Below are positions 52,664-61,900 of a stretch of 64,000 nucleotides of DNA, one piece after another. The stretch's first letter is position 1; each line of letters begins with the position of its first letter. The stretch comes from JAAYJK01 sp964501655 (GTDB taxonomy: Bacteria > Bacillota > Syntrophomonadia > Syntrophomonadales > Syntrophomonadaceae): positions 93,217-157,216 of the forward strand of contig CAZCTN010000002.1 in assembly GCA_964501655.1 (NCBI GenBank), written 5' to 3'. The notes beneath the pieces were generated by a model. That model saw nothing but the letters and a program-made list of their open reading frames with translations, searched no databases and was not told where the DNA came from. The translations under genes were made by a program, and so were the position numbers.

Positions 52664-53620
52664 TTATCCCTGACCCTGAAAATAAATGCTTAGGGGGGTT
52701 TGGCTGCTGCTTTCAGTCCAATAGAGCAGCCGTATATACCTTAAGAAGTAATCAGGAACAAGAATTTTCATCTGTCCGGCCAATAATATCTCATCACTTT
52801 GCCCTGCCTGCACCCAGTCTGTTCCATTAGGACTTAATTCTAATTGGGTCCGGACTTCGCAGGCCCCATGGTTAATAACACAAAAGGAGTAAGTGCTGAG
52901 CTCTAAAACATCCTGTATTCCGCTGGCATTAAGTTCAGAATCGGCTACTACCTCTTCCCGGATATCCCGCCCTCTTTTCCTGTATTCAATACTCCCGGTA
53001 ACCGACACCGGTTCAGCAATTTTTTTTATCACATTTACTGTATTGATGTTCAGGCGACCCCGGGGATCACTATCGTACTGAGCTGCAGGGAAAACCCGCT
53101 TGAACACTACCTGGGAAATCCAAAGGGTACCCGCTTCTTTGGTCCCCAGTTCCAAACAAGCATAATCTACTCCGTCCGGAACAGTCAGCAAAGCGCTATA
53201 GTAATCTTCACCTGGCAGTACTTCAAACCTTAGACTGGAGGATACTACCCGTACCGAAGAATGGCTGATGAAATGCACTTTAATAGTGGAAGTAAGGTCT
53301 TGGTGAGCCTTGAAAACAGCTCCCACTTCCCATACCTGTTTTCCGTATACCCCTATAGCATATGCGCGTTCCTGGCGTATACTGGCCAGGCGGCCGGGAA
53401 GACGGCTGCTGATCTTGATACTGCAAGTATTTTTATCCTCTTCTTCCCAGGAAAAAGCAGCCGTCTTACTTTCTCTGCCCTTTTGCCAGCCAGTGGGAAA
53501 ATCCCCATGGAAATTGGCATAAACAAAATGGCAATTAAAAATCTGGTTCTTGGCTTCGCTATTATAGCAATCACCAGGTATGATATACTGAATGTTTTCG
53601 TCTTTTAAACTTGAATTCAT
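52664..53620 (-). CDS. DUF6385-like hypothetical protein
   Basis: Start at ATG 53620 (MNSSLKDENIQYIIPGD), preceded by GGAATAGGG; 318 residues; the longer frame to 53689 is less likely. The amino half looks like a jelly-roll carbohydrate-binding-like domain (NFHGDFPTGWQKG, ALLTVPDGVDYACLELGT). The carboxyl half resembles DUF6385 (STYSFCVINHGACEV, TQLELSPNGTDWVQAG, FLRYIRLLYWT). No signal peptide. Its stop touches the GerB-type gene stop. The neighbouring nonulosonate genes suggest a surface or spore-coat setting, but the function is unknown. Confidence 0.55.
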   Translation of the reverse strand: MNSSLKDENIQYIIPGDCYNSEAKNQIFNCHFVYANFHGDFPTGWQKGRESKTAAFSWEEEDKNTCSIKISSRLPGRLASIRQERAYAIGVYGKQVWEVGAVFKAHQDLTSTIKVHFISHSSVRVVSSSLRFEVLPGEDYYSALLTVPDGVDYACLELGTKEAGTLWISQVVFKRVFPAAQYDSDPRGRLNINTVNVIKKIAEPVSVTGSIEYRKRGRDIREEVVADSELNASGIQDVLELSTYSFCVINHGACEVRTQLELSPNGTDWVQAGQSDEILLAGQMKILVPDYFLRYIRLLYWTESSSQTPLSIYFQGQG

Positions 53621-53795
53621 CTTATTTTCCCTATTCCTCCAGGCTTTTCGCCGGTCTGCCTTGATTACCCGTAGTAAAACACAGAACAAGTCTCCTAGGT
53701 ATAATATTCAAATCACTCTATTTTAGTTATAGGGCAAAACTACTATGAATATATTTTTATCAGCCGTAGTACTTTTTCTTCTTAGGAGGTAAGCT

Positions 53796-54806
53796 TTGAG
53801 TCTGAATAGTTTGAAAATCCTCTTAACCGGAGCTGATGGGTTTCTGGGTTCACATTTGGCTGAAGCCCTGGTTTGCTCGGGTTATCGGGTGAAGGCTTTT
53901 GTTTTTTATAATTCATTAAACACCTGGGGATGGCTGGACCATGTGCCCCGGGAGATAATAAACCAGCTGGAAGTTTTTCCCGGGGACATTCGAGATTCCC
54001 ACCGGGTAACCCAGGCCATGGCAGGTTGCGGAGCAGTCATCCACCTGGCCGCCCTGGTAGGCATTCCCTATTCCTACCTCTCGCCTGGGGCCTATGTGGA
54101 TACTAACGTTACTGGAACTTTAAACATACTTCAAGCGGCACGAGACCTGGGGGTGGAAAAGGTGATTCACACCTCCAGCAGTGAAGTATACGGATCTGCC
54201 CGGTATGTACCGATTGATGAGGAACATCCCCTGCAGGGGCAATCACCCTACTCAGCTAGCAAGATAGCTGCCGATCAGTTGGCCGGTTCGTTTTATCGTT
54301 CCTTCGATTTGCCTTTGGTCATAGTTAGACCTTTTAACACCTATGGTCCCAGGCAGTCAGCCCGGGCAATAATTCCCAGCATAATCACCCAGATTGCCAG
54401 CGGCCAGCACCAAATTAAACTGGGATCTGTTCATCCTACCAGAGATTTCAATTATATTGCAGATACGGTACGGGGATTTATGGCTGCAGCAGAATCGGAC
54501 GCCTCGGTAGGTTCGATAATAAATATTGGCGGCAGCTGTGAGATATCCATAGGCAAGCTGGTTGAAGTCATAGCCGGTATCATGCAGGTAGAAGTTGAAA
54601 TAGTAAGTGAACAGCAGCGACTAAGACCGGAAAAGAGTGAAGTACAGCGTTTATGGGCCGACAACCGCAAGGCCCGGGAGTTAATGGGTTGGGCACCTGA
54701 ATTCGCAGGTCTGGATGGACTGCAGCGCGGCCTGGAACATACCATCGAGTGGTTCCGTAATCCCGATAATCTGAGCAAATACCGCAGCAGCAGGTATAAC
54801 TTGTGA
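53796..54806 (+). CDS. legB: NAD-dependent 4,6-dehydratase LegB
   Basis: A 336-residue extended short-chain dehydrogenase starting at TTG 53796 (TTAGGAGGTAAGC upstream). The NAD-binding GADGFLGSHLAEAL, the TSSSEVYG substrate segment and catalytic Tyr-x-x-x-Lys in SPYSASKIAADQLA are present; NSLNTWGWLDH and GPRQSARAIIP are typical of LegB. It dehydrates a nucleotide-activated N-acetylglucosamine as the first step toward legionaminic acid-type nonulosonates. The next gene starts within 4 bases of the stop (GTGA overlap). Confidence 0.92.
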   Translation: MSLNSLKILLTGADGFLGSHLAEALVCSGYRVKAFVFYNSLNTWGWLDHVPREIINQLEVFPGDIRDSHRVTQAMAGCGAVIHLAALVGIPYSYLSPGAYVDTNVTGTLNILQAARDLGVEKVIHTSSSEVYGSARYVPIDEEHPLQGQSPYSASKIAADQLAGSFYRSFDLPLVIVRPFNTYGPRQSARAIIPSIITQIASGQHQIKLGSVHPTRDFNYIADTVRGFMAAAESDASVGSIINIGGSCEISIGKLVEVIAGIMQVEVEIVSEQQRLRPEKSEVQRLWADNRKARELMGWAPEFAGLDGLQRGLEHTIEWFRNPDNLSKYRSSRYNL

Positions 54807-55969
54807 AAAATGAATTCAACCCGGCTGCCGTTATTGAAGCCCTGCAGAATATCCTGCCCCGGGAACGGGATGTTATTGCCCTGCATGAACCTTATTTTAA
54901 CGGGCAGGAGTGGTCTTTTGTAAAAGATTGCCTGGACAGCGGCTGGGTGTCTTCCCGCGGCCGGTATGTAGATAGGCTGGAAAAACAGCTGGAGGAATAT
55001 ACCGGAGCATCCTATGCTCTGGCGGTGGTTAATGGTACGGCTGCCTTGCATATTTGCCTGCTGCTTGCAGGAGTATCAGCAAATGATGAAGTTTTGATTC
55101 CTGCACTAACTTTTGTGGCTACCGCCAATGCAGTCAGCTACTGTGGGGCCGTTCCCCATTTTATTGACAGTGAGGAAAGAACTCTTGGGGCAGACCCTTA
55201 TAAGCTGGATAAATATTTGCAGGAAATAGCAGTTGTAAGATCCGGAATTTGCATTAATAAAAAAACTGGCCGGACTATAAAAGCCCTGATACCCATGCAT
55301 ACCTTCGGACATCCGGCAGATATGGACCCTCTAGCAGACCTGGGCAGAACGTTCAATCTGGAATTAATCGAAGATGCAGCCGAGTCTTTAGGCTCTTATT
55401 ATAAAGGCCAACATACCGGCAGTATAGGTAAAGCAGCAATTTTGAGCTTTAATGGCAATAAAATCATTACTACCGGTGGGGGCGGAGCCATATTGACTAA
55501 TGATAAATCAGTATTTGACTTAGCCCGACATCTGGCTGCACAAGCCAAACTTCCCCATCAATGGTCGTTCCATCACGATATGGTAGCTTATAACTATCGT
55601 ATGCCCAATATAAATGCCGCTCTGGGTTGTGCCCAGTTGGAGCAATTACCCGCCTTCATTGAAAAGAAAAGAGCGCTGGCCCTGCGCTATCAGGAGGCAT
55701 TGGCCGGGATTGATGGAATCAAAGTATTCCAAGAGGCAGATTATGCTCGCAGCAACTACTGGCTAAATGTTCTTATACTTGATGAAGAACATGCATGCCA
55801 CCGGGATAGGCTGCTGGAATTAACTAATAAAAATGGCATCATGACCCGTCCAGCCTGGACCTTGATGAACAAATTGCCCATGTATCAAAGCTGTCCCCAT
55901 ATGGATTTGAGTGGGGCTGAGAGTCTGGAACGCAGAATTATTAATCTGCCCAGCAGCGTCTTTCTTTAG
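54803..55969 (+). CDS. legC: LegC-family PLP-dependent aminotransferase
   Basis: A 388-residue DegT/DnrJ/EryC1 aminotransferase (GTG 54803). It has ALAVVNGTAALHICLL, PALTFVATANAV, IEDAAESLGS and the PLP-binding Lys in SFNGNKIITTGGGGAIL. The amino start (HEPYFNGQEWSFVKDCLDSGWVS) and carboxyl ITTRP-like NGIMTRPAWTLMN fit LegC, which aminates the 4-keto sugar made by LegB. It is translationally coupled to legB. A 128-base gap follows before the synthase gene. Confidence 0.92.
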   Translation: MKNEFNPAAVIEALQNILPRERDVIALHEPYFNGQEWSFVKDCLDSGWVSSRGRYVDRLEKQLEEYTGASYALAVVNGTAALHICLLLAGVSANDEVLIPALTFVATANAVSYCGAVPHFIDSEERTLGADPYKLDKYLQEIAVVRSGICINKKTGRTIKALIPMHTFGHPADMDPLADLGRTFNLELIEDAAESLGSYYKGQHTGSIGKAAILSFNGNKIITTGGGGAILTNDKSVFDLARHLAAQAKLPHQWSFHHDMVAYNYRMPNINAALGCAQLEQLPAFIEKKRALALRYQEALAGIDGIKVFQEADYARSNYWLNVLILDEEHACHRDRLLELTNKNGIMTRPAWTLMNKLPMYQSCPHMDLSGAESLERRIINLPSSVFL

Positions 55970-56097
55970 TCATAACTGTTACCCCTTAATGATGTGGGGA
56001 AAGGATTCTGCTTTGAGATGAATGCCATATCCTCTAAAAATTGAATATTTATACTGATACCTAGCAGTATCCACATAGAAGGTCCACAGGAGGTATT

Positions 56098-57144
56098 ATG
56101 TACGAAATTCTAATAAATGATCGTAAAGTAGGAAATAATCATCCCTGCTTCATAATTGCTGAAGCAGGAATTAATCACAATGGCAGCCTGGAAATGGCTT
56201 TGCGCCTGGTAGATGCTGCCGTCGCCGCTGGAGCAGACGGAGTAAAATTTCAGCTGTATCAAGTCGAAGAGCAGGTATCTCATACAGCTACTGCTGCTGT
56301 TTATCAGAATAAGCAAACCCCAAGCAGCAGCATGCTGGAAATGAGTAAAAATTATGACCTGCCCTGGGAAAACCACCACATAATTGCCAAATACTGCAGC
56401 AGCTCAGGTATCGCCTATATTGCTTCCTGCTTTGATCCACTAGCAGTCCAATTTCTAATAGATCTAAATGGCAGCTGTATTAAGGTTGGATCAGGGGAAA
56501 TTACTAATTATCCATTATTAAAGTGTATAGCGGCCAGCGGCCTGCCGGTTCTGTTGAGCACCGGCATGAGTACCCTGCAGGATGTGGCCGGAGCGGTGGA
56601 ACATATTCGACAGCAGGGTGACAACAAGATTGTTTTATTCCAATGTGTTTCCAATTACCCGGCAGAACCATCTTCGATTAATCTGAGAGCTATGTCTGCC
56701 ATGGCTTCCGCCCTGGGAACCTTAGCTGCTTACAGCGATCATACTGAAGGCAGTACTGTGGCGGTAGCGGCTGTTGCCCTGGGCGCATGTATGATTGAAA
56801 AACATTTCACCCTGGATAAAACCCTGCCCGGGCCCGATCATGCCATGTCCCTTTCCCCCCCGGAACTAAAACAGTTCGTAGAAAACATCCGTATCGCGGA
56901 ATCTTGCCTGGGGGATGGTATCAAACGTCCACATCCCAGCGAAATACCGATAAGAACAGCGGCCCGCCGCAGCCTGGTATCTGCCCGCACCATATTGGCC
57001 GGGGAAATATTGAACGATACTAATGTAACCTTCAAACGTCCTGCCACTGGTATCGATCCCCGTTTATGGGATGCAGCAAAGGGCAGAACCGCCAAACACA
57101 ATATTGATGGCGATACACCCATAACCTGGGAGATGCTTTTATGA
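56098..57144 (+). CDS. Nonulosonic acid synthase (NeuB/LegI type)
   Basis: A 348-residue synthase, ATG 56098 with CAGGAGGTATT upstream. The barrel part has CFIIAEAGINHNGSLEMA, VKFQLYQVE, SCFDPLAVQFL, KVGSGEITNYPLL, STGMSTLQDV and SDHTEGSTVAVAAVALGA; the carboxyl SAF antifreeze-like domain has RRSLVSARTILAGEIL and FKRPATGIDP. It condenses phosphoenolpyruvate with the hexosamine released by the epimerase to give legionaminic (or neuraminic) acid. Its stop overlaps the next start (ATGA). Legionaminate is preferred because LegB and LegC are present. Confidence 0.92.
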   Translation: MYEILINDRKVGNNHPCFIIAEAGINHNGSLEMALRLVDAAVAAGADGVKFQLYQVEEQVSHTATAAVYQNKQTPSSSMLEMSKNYDLPWENHHIIAKYCSSSGIAYIASCFDPLAVQFLIDLNGSCIKVGSGEITNYPLLKCIAASGLPVLLSTGMSTLQDVAGAVEHIRQQGDNKIVLFQCVSNYPAEPSSINLRAMSAMASALGTLAAYSDHTEGSTVAVAAVALGACMIEKHFTLDKTLPGPDHAMSLSPPELKQFVENIRIAESCLGDGIKRPHPSEIPIRTAARRSLVSARTILAGEILNDTNVTFKRPATGIDPRLWDAAKGRTAKHNIDGDTPITWEMLL

Positions 57145-58292
57145 TAAATATACTATACATCAGTGGTTCCCGGGCCGATTATGGTCCCCTGCGCAGAACC
57201 CTGCAAGCTATACAGGCAGAGCCGGACCTTACTCTAAGCATCCTGCCAACCGGCATGCATCTGGACCCGGCCCATGGCGAAACCTGGAGGGAGATTGTCC
57301 GGGACGGGTTCACCCTAACCGCTCCCGTATACGGCCATCTAAAGGGGGATTCCCTGGCGGCTATGGCTTCCTCCGCCGGACTTTATCTATATGGTATGAG
57401 TCAGATTATGGCATCAGTTAAACCTGATATTGTTATTGTTCTGGGGGACCGCGCTGAACAACTGGCCGGAGCCATGGCAGCCGCTTTTCAGAATATTGTA
57501 GTGCTTCACCTCTGTGGCGGCAGCTTATCCGGCTCTATTGATGATTCCATACGACATGCCATAACAAAATTTGCTCATTATCATCTCCCTGCATCTGAGG
57601 AACATGGCCGAAGGATCAGACAGATGGGCGAATGCTCATCCAGGATAAAGGTGGTTGGCCTGCCTGGAGGTAATATTAAGCCAGATGTTGTTTATCCTCG
57701 ATCAGCTATCTGCCAGGAGCTGGATTTACCCGAAGATGTTCCTTATCTGCTGGTAAACCAGCATGCAGTTACTCACTCCCAGGATAAAGCTGCAGAGCAA
57801 ATCACGGAAACACTTGAGGCATTAGCTTTACTAAAATACCCGGTATTACTGGCCAATCCCAATAATGATGCCGGTGGACAGCTGATATTATCCAAAATGA
57901 ACCAATACGCAGACATCCATCCTCATGTTAAAGTTCTGCCGCCGGTGTGCAGTCGGGAGCTTTTTGCCAGCATTATGGCCCAGGCCGGAGCCATGATTGG
58001 AAATTCCAGCTCCGGTATAGCTGAAGCTATGAGTATAAATCTTCCAGTAATAAATGTAGGTGATCGCCAGCGGGGCAGAGAGCATCTGGCCTGCCTTATA
58101 AATGTTGATTATGATCGAGAACAGATAAAAAAAGCAGTACATACTGCCCTCTATGATCCGGTTTACCGGAAGCGTCTGGCTGAGTTCAAAAGCCCTCTTA
58201 TTAGGAGCGACACCGAGCATCTAATCGTTGATTATCTTAATGAAATTGATCTACATGCAGCATCACGCCCCAAGATCTTTGCGGATATGTAA
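57141..58292 (+). CDS. Hydrolysing UDP-sugar 2-epimerase (NeuC/LegG type)
   Basis: A 383-residue GT-B-fold epimerase. Family motifs: ILYISGSRADYGPLRRTLQ, GDRAEQLAGAMAAAF, HLCGGSLSGSIDDSIRHAITKFAHYH, LVNQHAVTHSQDKAAEQI and MIGNSSSGIAEAMSIN. It inverts C2 and releases the nucleotide, feeding the synthase upstream. In the window the pathway lacks a CMP-nonulosonate synthetase (LegF/NeuA); the GNAT at 60083 could supply the acetylation step, but that is inference. Confidence 0.92.
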   Translation: MINILYISGSRADYGPLRRTLQAIQAEPDLTLSILPTGMHLDPAHGETWREIVRDGFTLTAPVYGHLKGDSLAAMASSAGLYLYGMSQIMASVKPDIVIVLGDRAEQLAGAMAAAFQNIVVLHLCGGSLSGSIDDSIRHAITKFAHYHLPASEEHGRRIRQMGECSSRIKVVGLPGGNIKPDVVYPRSAICQELDLPEDVPYLLVNQHAVTHSQDKAAEQITETLEALALLKYPVLLANPNNDAGGQLILSKMNQYADIHPHVKVLPPVCSRELFASIMAQAGAMIGNSSSGIAEAMSINLPVINVGDRQRGREHLACLINVDYDREQIKKAVHTALYDPVYRKRLAEFKSPLIRSDTEHLIVDYLNEIDLHAASRPKIFADM

Positions 58293-58418
58293 TACCCGCG
58301 CGCAAGTGGGGACGGTTATTAAAGAGGTCAATCGGAAGTTTTGCGCACAAATATTCTGAGATGATGGTTGAGCTTTTAGAATAATCTGCACCAAATTTTT
58401 GATTGCCTGGAAGAATGA

Positions 58419-58598
58419 AGTGCTGCGCCTGCCACAATTGAGCTTCTCTTGCAAAATAATATTATTCAAAACGACTTGGAAAAGGAGGAAAAACTAGGAG
58501 TACAAGGAATTCCTACCGTATACATCAATGCCAGGGAAGTCCTGGGGATACAAGATTACGATACATATGCAAAAATCATTGAGGAAGAGTTGGACTAG
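58419..58598 (+). pseudogene. Carboxyl-terminal remnant of a DsbA-type thioredoxin-fold protein
   Basis: Between the epimerase and the lipoprotein gene, a frame of 60 codons bounded by TGA (58416) and TAG encodes DLEKEEKLGVQGIPTVYIN, then a short stretch ending KIIEEELD. LGVQGIPTVYIN is the cis-proline segment of DsbA/thioredoxin_4-type proteins. No CxxC part or start codon is found upstream, so this is a decayed gene end. The rest of 58293-58618 shows nothing. Confidence 0.5.
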
Positions 58599-58651
58599 AA
58601 AACCGGCACTCAAAGACCATGGGTGATATTTTCGAAGAAGAAAGGAGTCGA

Positions 58652-59821
58652 ATGATGTCGTACCAAAGCAGGGGCAACTCCACTCAAAGACTGGCGGTAG
58701 TCTTAATTCTGATCTTTTTTATCGCCAGTTTAACAGGATGTGGGGGAGTAAAACAAACATCCGATAAACTGCTGGAGAATAGAGCCCAGAACCAGGATTC
58801 GGGCGGACATACCGGGGAGTTCCTGGGTTCAATAACGGACGGAAAACTGGTTCCGGTTGAGTTGCCGGAAGGTTCCGCCATGCTTTATTGCCAATGGTCT
58901 CCGGATGGGCAGTGGCTTGCATACAGCAGTGATGGGGATATATTTCTTTACAACAGTGCGACAGGCCAGCATCATAATCTCACTAGTACCCCGGACAGAT
59001 GGGAATTGATGCCTTCCTGGTCACCGGATGGTTCCATGCTGTGCTTTACCAGCAGACCCTTGTACGGGCGTGAGGGGCAGCCATCGCCAACCGGCCATGA
59101 GGTGATGGCTGGTGCCTGGGGAGGCTGTCCGACTGTTATTAATTTGGACGGCACCGGTTATAACATCCTGGAAGCAGGATTGGTTACAAACCCGGGCTGG
59201 TCTGCTGATGGAAAAAAGGTTGTCTATGGCTGTCAAGGCAGTATTCACCTGTTTAATCTTGAGGACCGTACAGCGAGAGTTATAACCGCCAAGGAGATAG
59301 ACTTGCAGTCCAGGTATATCGGTTCACCCTCCTGGTCTCCGACCAGGTCCGAAATAGCCTTTTTCTTTTACAATGATGACAGAGAAACGACCCGTCAGGA
59401 AGCTATAGAGGAAAATGTTGTAACCACGGAGCAGGGCTATGCATTATTGGATCTACAGACGAGTGAGGTTCGGATTCTCTATGCATATGAAAGCCGGTAT
59501 ATAAATAGACCTCCCGCTCTTTGGAATGCCGACGGGAGCAAACTAATCTTTAATATGAAGCCTGAGGGATATGTATACAGCCCCGAAGGTATAATGTTAA
59601 CTAACCGTCAAGGGGGAAAGGTGGAAAACATCGGGACAGCTTATCAAGTTGTCTGGGCCCCTGACGGAAAGCAGCTGGCCTACATGGTTGCCAGTGATTA
59701 CCAAGTGGTAAAGATGGTTACTTTTACGAAAGATACTTATAATAGCCAGACTATAGCAAACAAAACTGGGTTGATTGAAGGAATTGCATGGCGGCCTGCT
59801 CCAAAAAGGCAGAATGAATAG
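58652..59821 (+). CDS. Lipoprotein with WD40-like (TolB-type) beta-propeller
   Basis: Start at ATG 58652 (MMSYQSRGNSTQRL), with AAAGGAGTCGA upstream; 389 residues. The lipoprotein signal has lipobox IASLTGC. Four or more PD40 repeats follow: QWSPDGQWLAYSSDGDIFLY, SWSPDGSMLCFTS, GWSADGKKVVYGCQGSIHLF, SWSPTRSEIAFFFY, VWAPDGKQLAYMV, forming a propeller outside the membrane. No enzymatic motif is seen. Gene context gives no clear partner; a scaffold or sensor function is plausible. The 261 bases after it (59822-60082) contain no gene. Confidence 0.85.
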   Translation: MMSYQSRGNSTQRLAVVLILIFFIASLTGCGGVKQTSDKLLENRAQNQDSGGHTGEFLGSITDGKLVPVELPEGSAMLYCQWSPDGQWLAYSSDGDIFLYNSATGQHHNLTSTPDRWELMPSWSPDGSMLCFTSRPLYGREGQPSPTGHEVMAGAWGGCPTVINLDGTGYNILEAGLVTNPGWSADGKKVVYGCQGSIHLFNLEDRTARVITAKEIDLQSRYIGSPSWSPTRSEIAFFFYNDDRETTRQEAIEENVVTTEQGYALLDLQTSEVRILYAYESRYINRPPALWNADGSKLIFNMKPEGYVYSPEGIMLTNRQGGKVENIGTAYQVVWAPDGKQLAYMVASDYQVVKMVTFTKDTYNSQTIANKTGLIEGIAWRPAPKRQNE

Positions 59822-60082
59822 CAGAACACATAACCTGGTCTTCTATTTTCGTAAATGCCTTTATTTTTTATCATAGCTTCCGCAACACATCAAACTACAC
59901 TTAATAAGCAGATTCAAGAAACCAAAGATATAAGTAACACTAAGTCTAAAAGTTCTGTAACACCATTACTTGGCGGAGACTTTTGGGAAAATCAAAACAA
60001 TAACAATGTTATTAAAAAATGATACACGTCATAAAATATTTTATACAAGTCGAGAGCCGTTCCCACTTGCACGACAAGAGAG

Positions 60083-60631
60083 GTGAAACTGATTAATATC
60101 TATGGCAAATATGTTACCCTGCGAGCTATCGAGCCTGAAGACCTGCCCTGGCTGCAGCAGTGGAGCAATGATCCGGAGATACAATATATGCTGGGGGGAT
60201 GGCACTTTCCCAGCTCTTCCCTGGTAATGGAAAAATGGCTGAACAATCTGCAGTCAGACCATTTAAACCAGCGCTTCGCCATTGTCAGCAAACAAGGTGA
60301 ACTAATCGGCACCACCAACCTGGTAAATATTAATTGGAAGGACCGCAACGCCTTTACCGGGATAGTGCTTAGCCCGGAAGCACGCGGAAAAGGCTATGGT
60401 ACAGATACGGTACTGGCAATCATGCGCTATGCTTTTGAAGAACTGGCTTTTGAACGCCTGGATACTACCATAATAGAATATAATGAACCTTCCTACCGCA
60501 TGTATACCAAGAGCTGCAGCTGGAAAGAAGAAGGCCGCAAGAAAAATTACTACTGGAGAAAAAACCGCTTCTGGGATCAGATTATCGTTGGTATCAATCG
60601 GGATGATTATTTCGCATTTATGGAAAAATAA
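60083..60631 (+). CDS. GNAT-family N-acetyltransferase
   Basis: A 182-residue RimJ/RimL-type acetyltransferase, start GTG 60083. The acetyl-CoA-binding motif A is LSPEARGKGYGTDTVLAIM; the carboxyl ENxxSxxMYxK pattern appears as YNEPSYRMYTKSCSWKEEG. The substrate segment (EPEDLPWLQQWSNDPEIQ) is of the amino-sugar/alpha-amino type. Near the nonulosonate genes it could be the acetyltransferase for a 4-amino sugar (PseH/LegH-like), but the lipoprotein gene intervenes, so this is tentative. The ribosome site is weak. Confidence 0.8.
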   Translation: MKLINIYGKYVTLRAIEPEDLPWLQQWSNDPEIQYMLGGWHFPSSSLVMEKWLNNLQSDHLNQRFAIVSKQGELIGTTNLVNINWKDRNAFTGIVLSPEARGKGYGTDTVLAIMRYAFEELAFERLDTTIIEYNEPSYRMYTKSCSWKEEGRKKNYYWRKNRFWDQIIVGINRDDYFAFMEK

Positions 60632-60724
60632 GTCACCCGGTGTTCCTGTTTCCCTGCCCCATTATAAATCACAATATTAATGAAACAAGATTATTCGCTG
60701 GTTTTCCTCCAAAGGGGGGTCTCT

Positions 60725-61804
60725 ATGTCAGCTTATATCATCGGCGGAGAATTCGGCCTATCAGAGGATGTCTTTCTGCAAGCCAAGACAGACAACAGCC
60801 ATATACGCTATGCGAGAAAGCATCATATTTATGTGGATACAGGAAGGTCCGCACTCCTTCTGGCTCTGACCGGTATTATCCAGCAGGGCGGAAAAAAGGA
60901 AGCCTGGCTGCCCTATTACTGCTGTTCTTCCGCAATCACTCCCTTTAGGCAGCTGGATTTTAAAATTAATTATTATTCCATGGGGGATGATCTGCAAAAT
61001 CCCCAACTGCTCCCGGACAGCCTGGATGGTGAGGTATTCCTGTTTATAAATTACTTCGGCAAAGAAAATTACGGAATTACAGGCTGGCTGGATAAGCTCT
61101 CCGAAGATGGTCCAGGGTTTATTATCGAAGACAATGTACAATCTTTATTAAGCACCCATTTAGGCAGATATGGCGATTTTATTATAAACAGCTATAGAAA
61201 ATTTCTGCCCCAACCGGATGGTGCTGTGCTGGCCTGTGATATCCCCATAGAATACAGCCTCCAGCCAGCTGACGAAACCTTCATATCAAAAAAATTAATC
61301 GCCAAGATCATCCGGGAAAATCATGGGGATTCCAAATCTTTTTTAACCCTGCTGGCGGAAGCGGAAAACCAGCTCGATAATTATATCAGGCCCCGCTCCA
61401 TGTCTTATCTTTCCAGATACATCTTAGACCGGACTGATCTTAAGGAGATAGCAGAAACCCGGCGTTTAAACTGGTTTTATTTATCGAAATTATTACAATC
61501 TATGCAGCTGACCAATGAGGAAGTTTTTCCATTGTATAATTCACTGGAAGCAGAAGAAGTGCCCCTGGGATTTCCGGTTCGAGTCCAACCGCGGCATCGG
61601 GATAAGCTTAGAGATTATCTCATGAAGCAGAATATATTCTGCCCGGTCCACTGGCCCCTTCCATCCGCAGCAAAAACAGATGCCTATGAAAATGATATAA
61701 ATCTGAGCAAATCTATCCTGACCCTGCCTATCGATCAGAGGCTGGTGCCGGATGCTCTATCCTATATGGCAGAACAAATCCTGCGCTTCTATACTAAGAT
61801 GTAA
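60725..61804 (+). CDS. DegT/DnrJ/EryC1-like aminotransferase
   Basis: Start at ATG 60725 (MSAYIIGGEFGLSEDVF) with AAAGGGGGGTCTCT upstream; 359 residues. It has a fold-type I PLP enzyme layout: VDTGRSALLLALTGII, WLPYYCCSSAI, IIEDNVQSLLST and a Lys in NSYRKFLPQPDGAVL that would bind PLP. The family motifs are weaker than in LegC, so it is a divergent member; the carboxyl part (PVHWPLPSA) is typical. Substrate unknown, probably a keto sugar. It precedes a FemAB-like acyltransferase by 96 bases, and the two may act on the same cell-surface molecule. Confidence 0.75.
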   Translation: MSAYIIGGEFGLSEDVFLQAKTDNSHIRYARKHHIYVDTGRSALLLALTGIIQQGGKKEAWLPYYCCSSAITPFRQLDFKINYYSMGDDLQNPQLLPDSLDGEVFLFINYFGKENYGITGWLDKLSEDGPGFIIEDNVQSLLSTHLGRYGDFIINSYRKFLPQPDGAVLACDIPIEYSLQPADETFISKKLIAKIIRENHGDSKSFLTLLAEAENQLDNYIRPRSMSYLSRYILDRTDLKEIAETRRLNWFYLSKLLQSMQLTNEEVFPLYNSLEAEEVPLGFPVRVQPRHRDKLRDYLMKQNIFCPVHWPLPSAAKTDAYENDINLSKSILTLPIDQRLVPDALSYMAEQILRFYTKM

Positions 61805-61900
61805 TATGCAGGTGCTGAAATCCTGCAAAAACCAGGCTGGAATTGCTGCCCGTCAGGACAACGGGCATCCTCCCCCCTGCTGCAAGGAGGTATGAAAAAT

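Noticed and set aside
61570..61600. GGTTCGAGTCC, resembling a tRNA T-arm
   Set aside because: It lies inside the intact aminotransferase gene and has no acceptor or CCA; chance.
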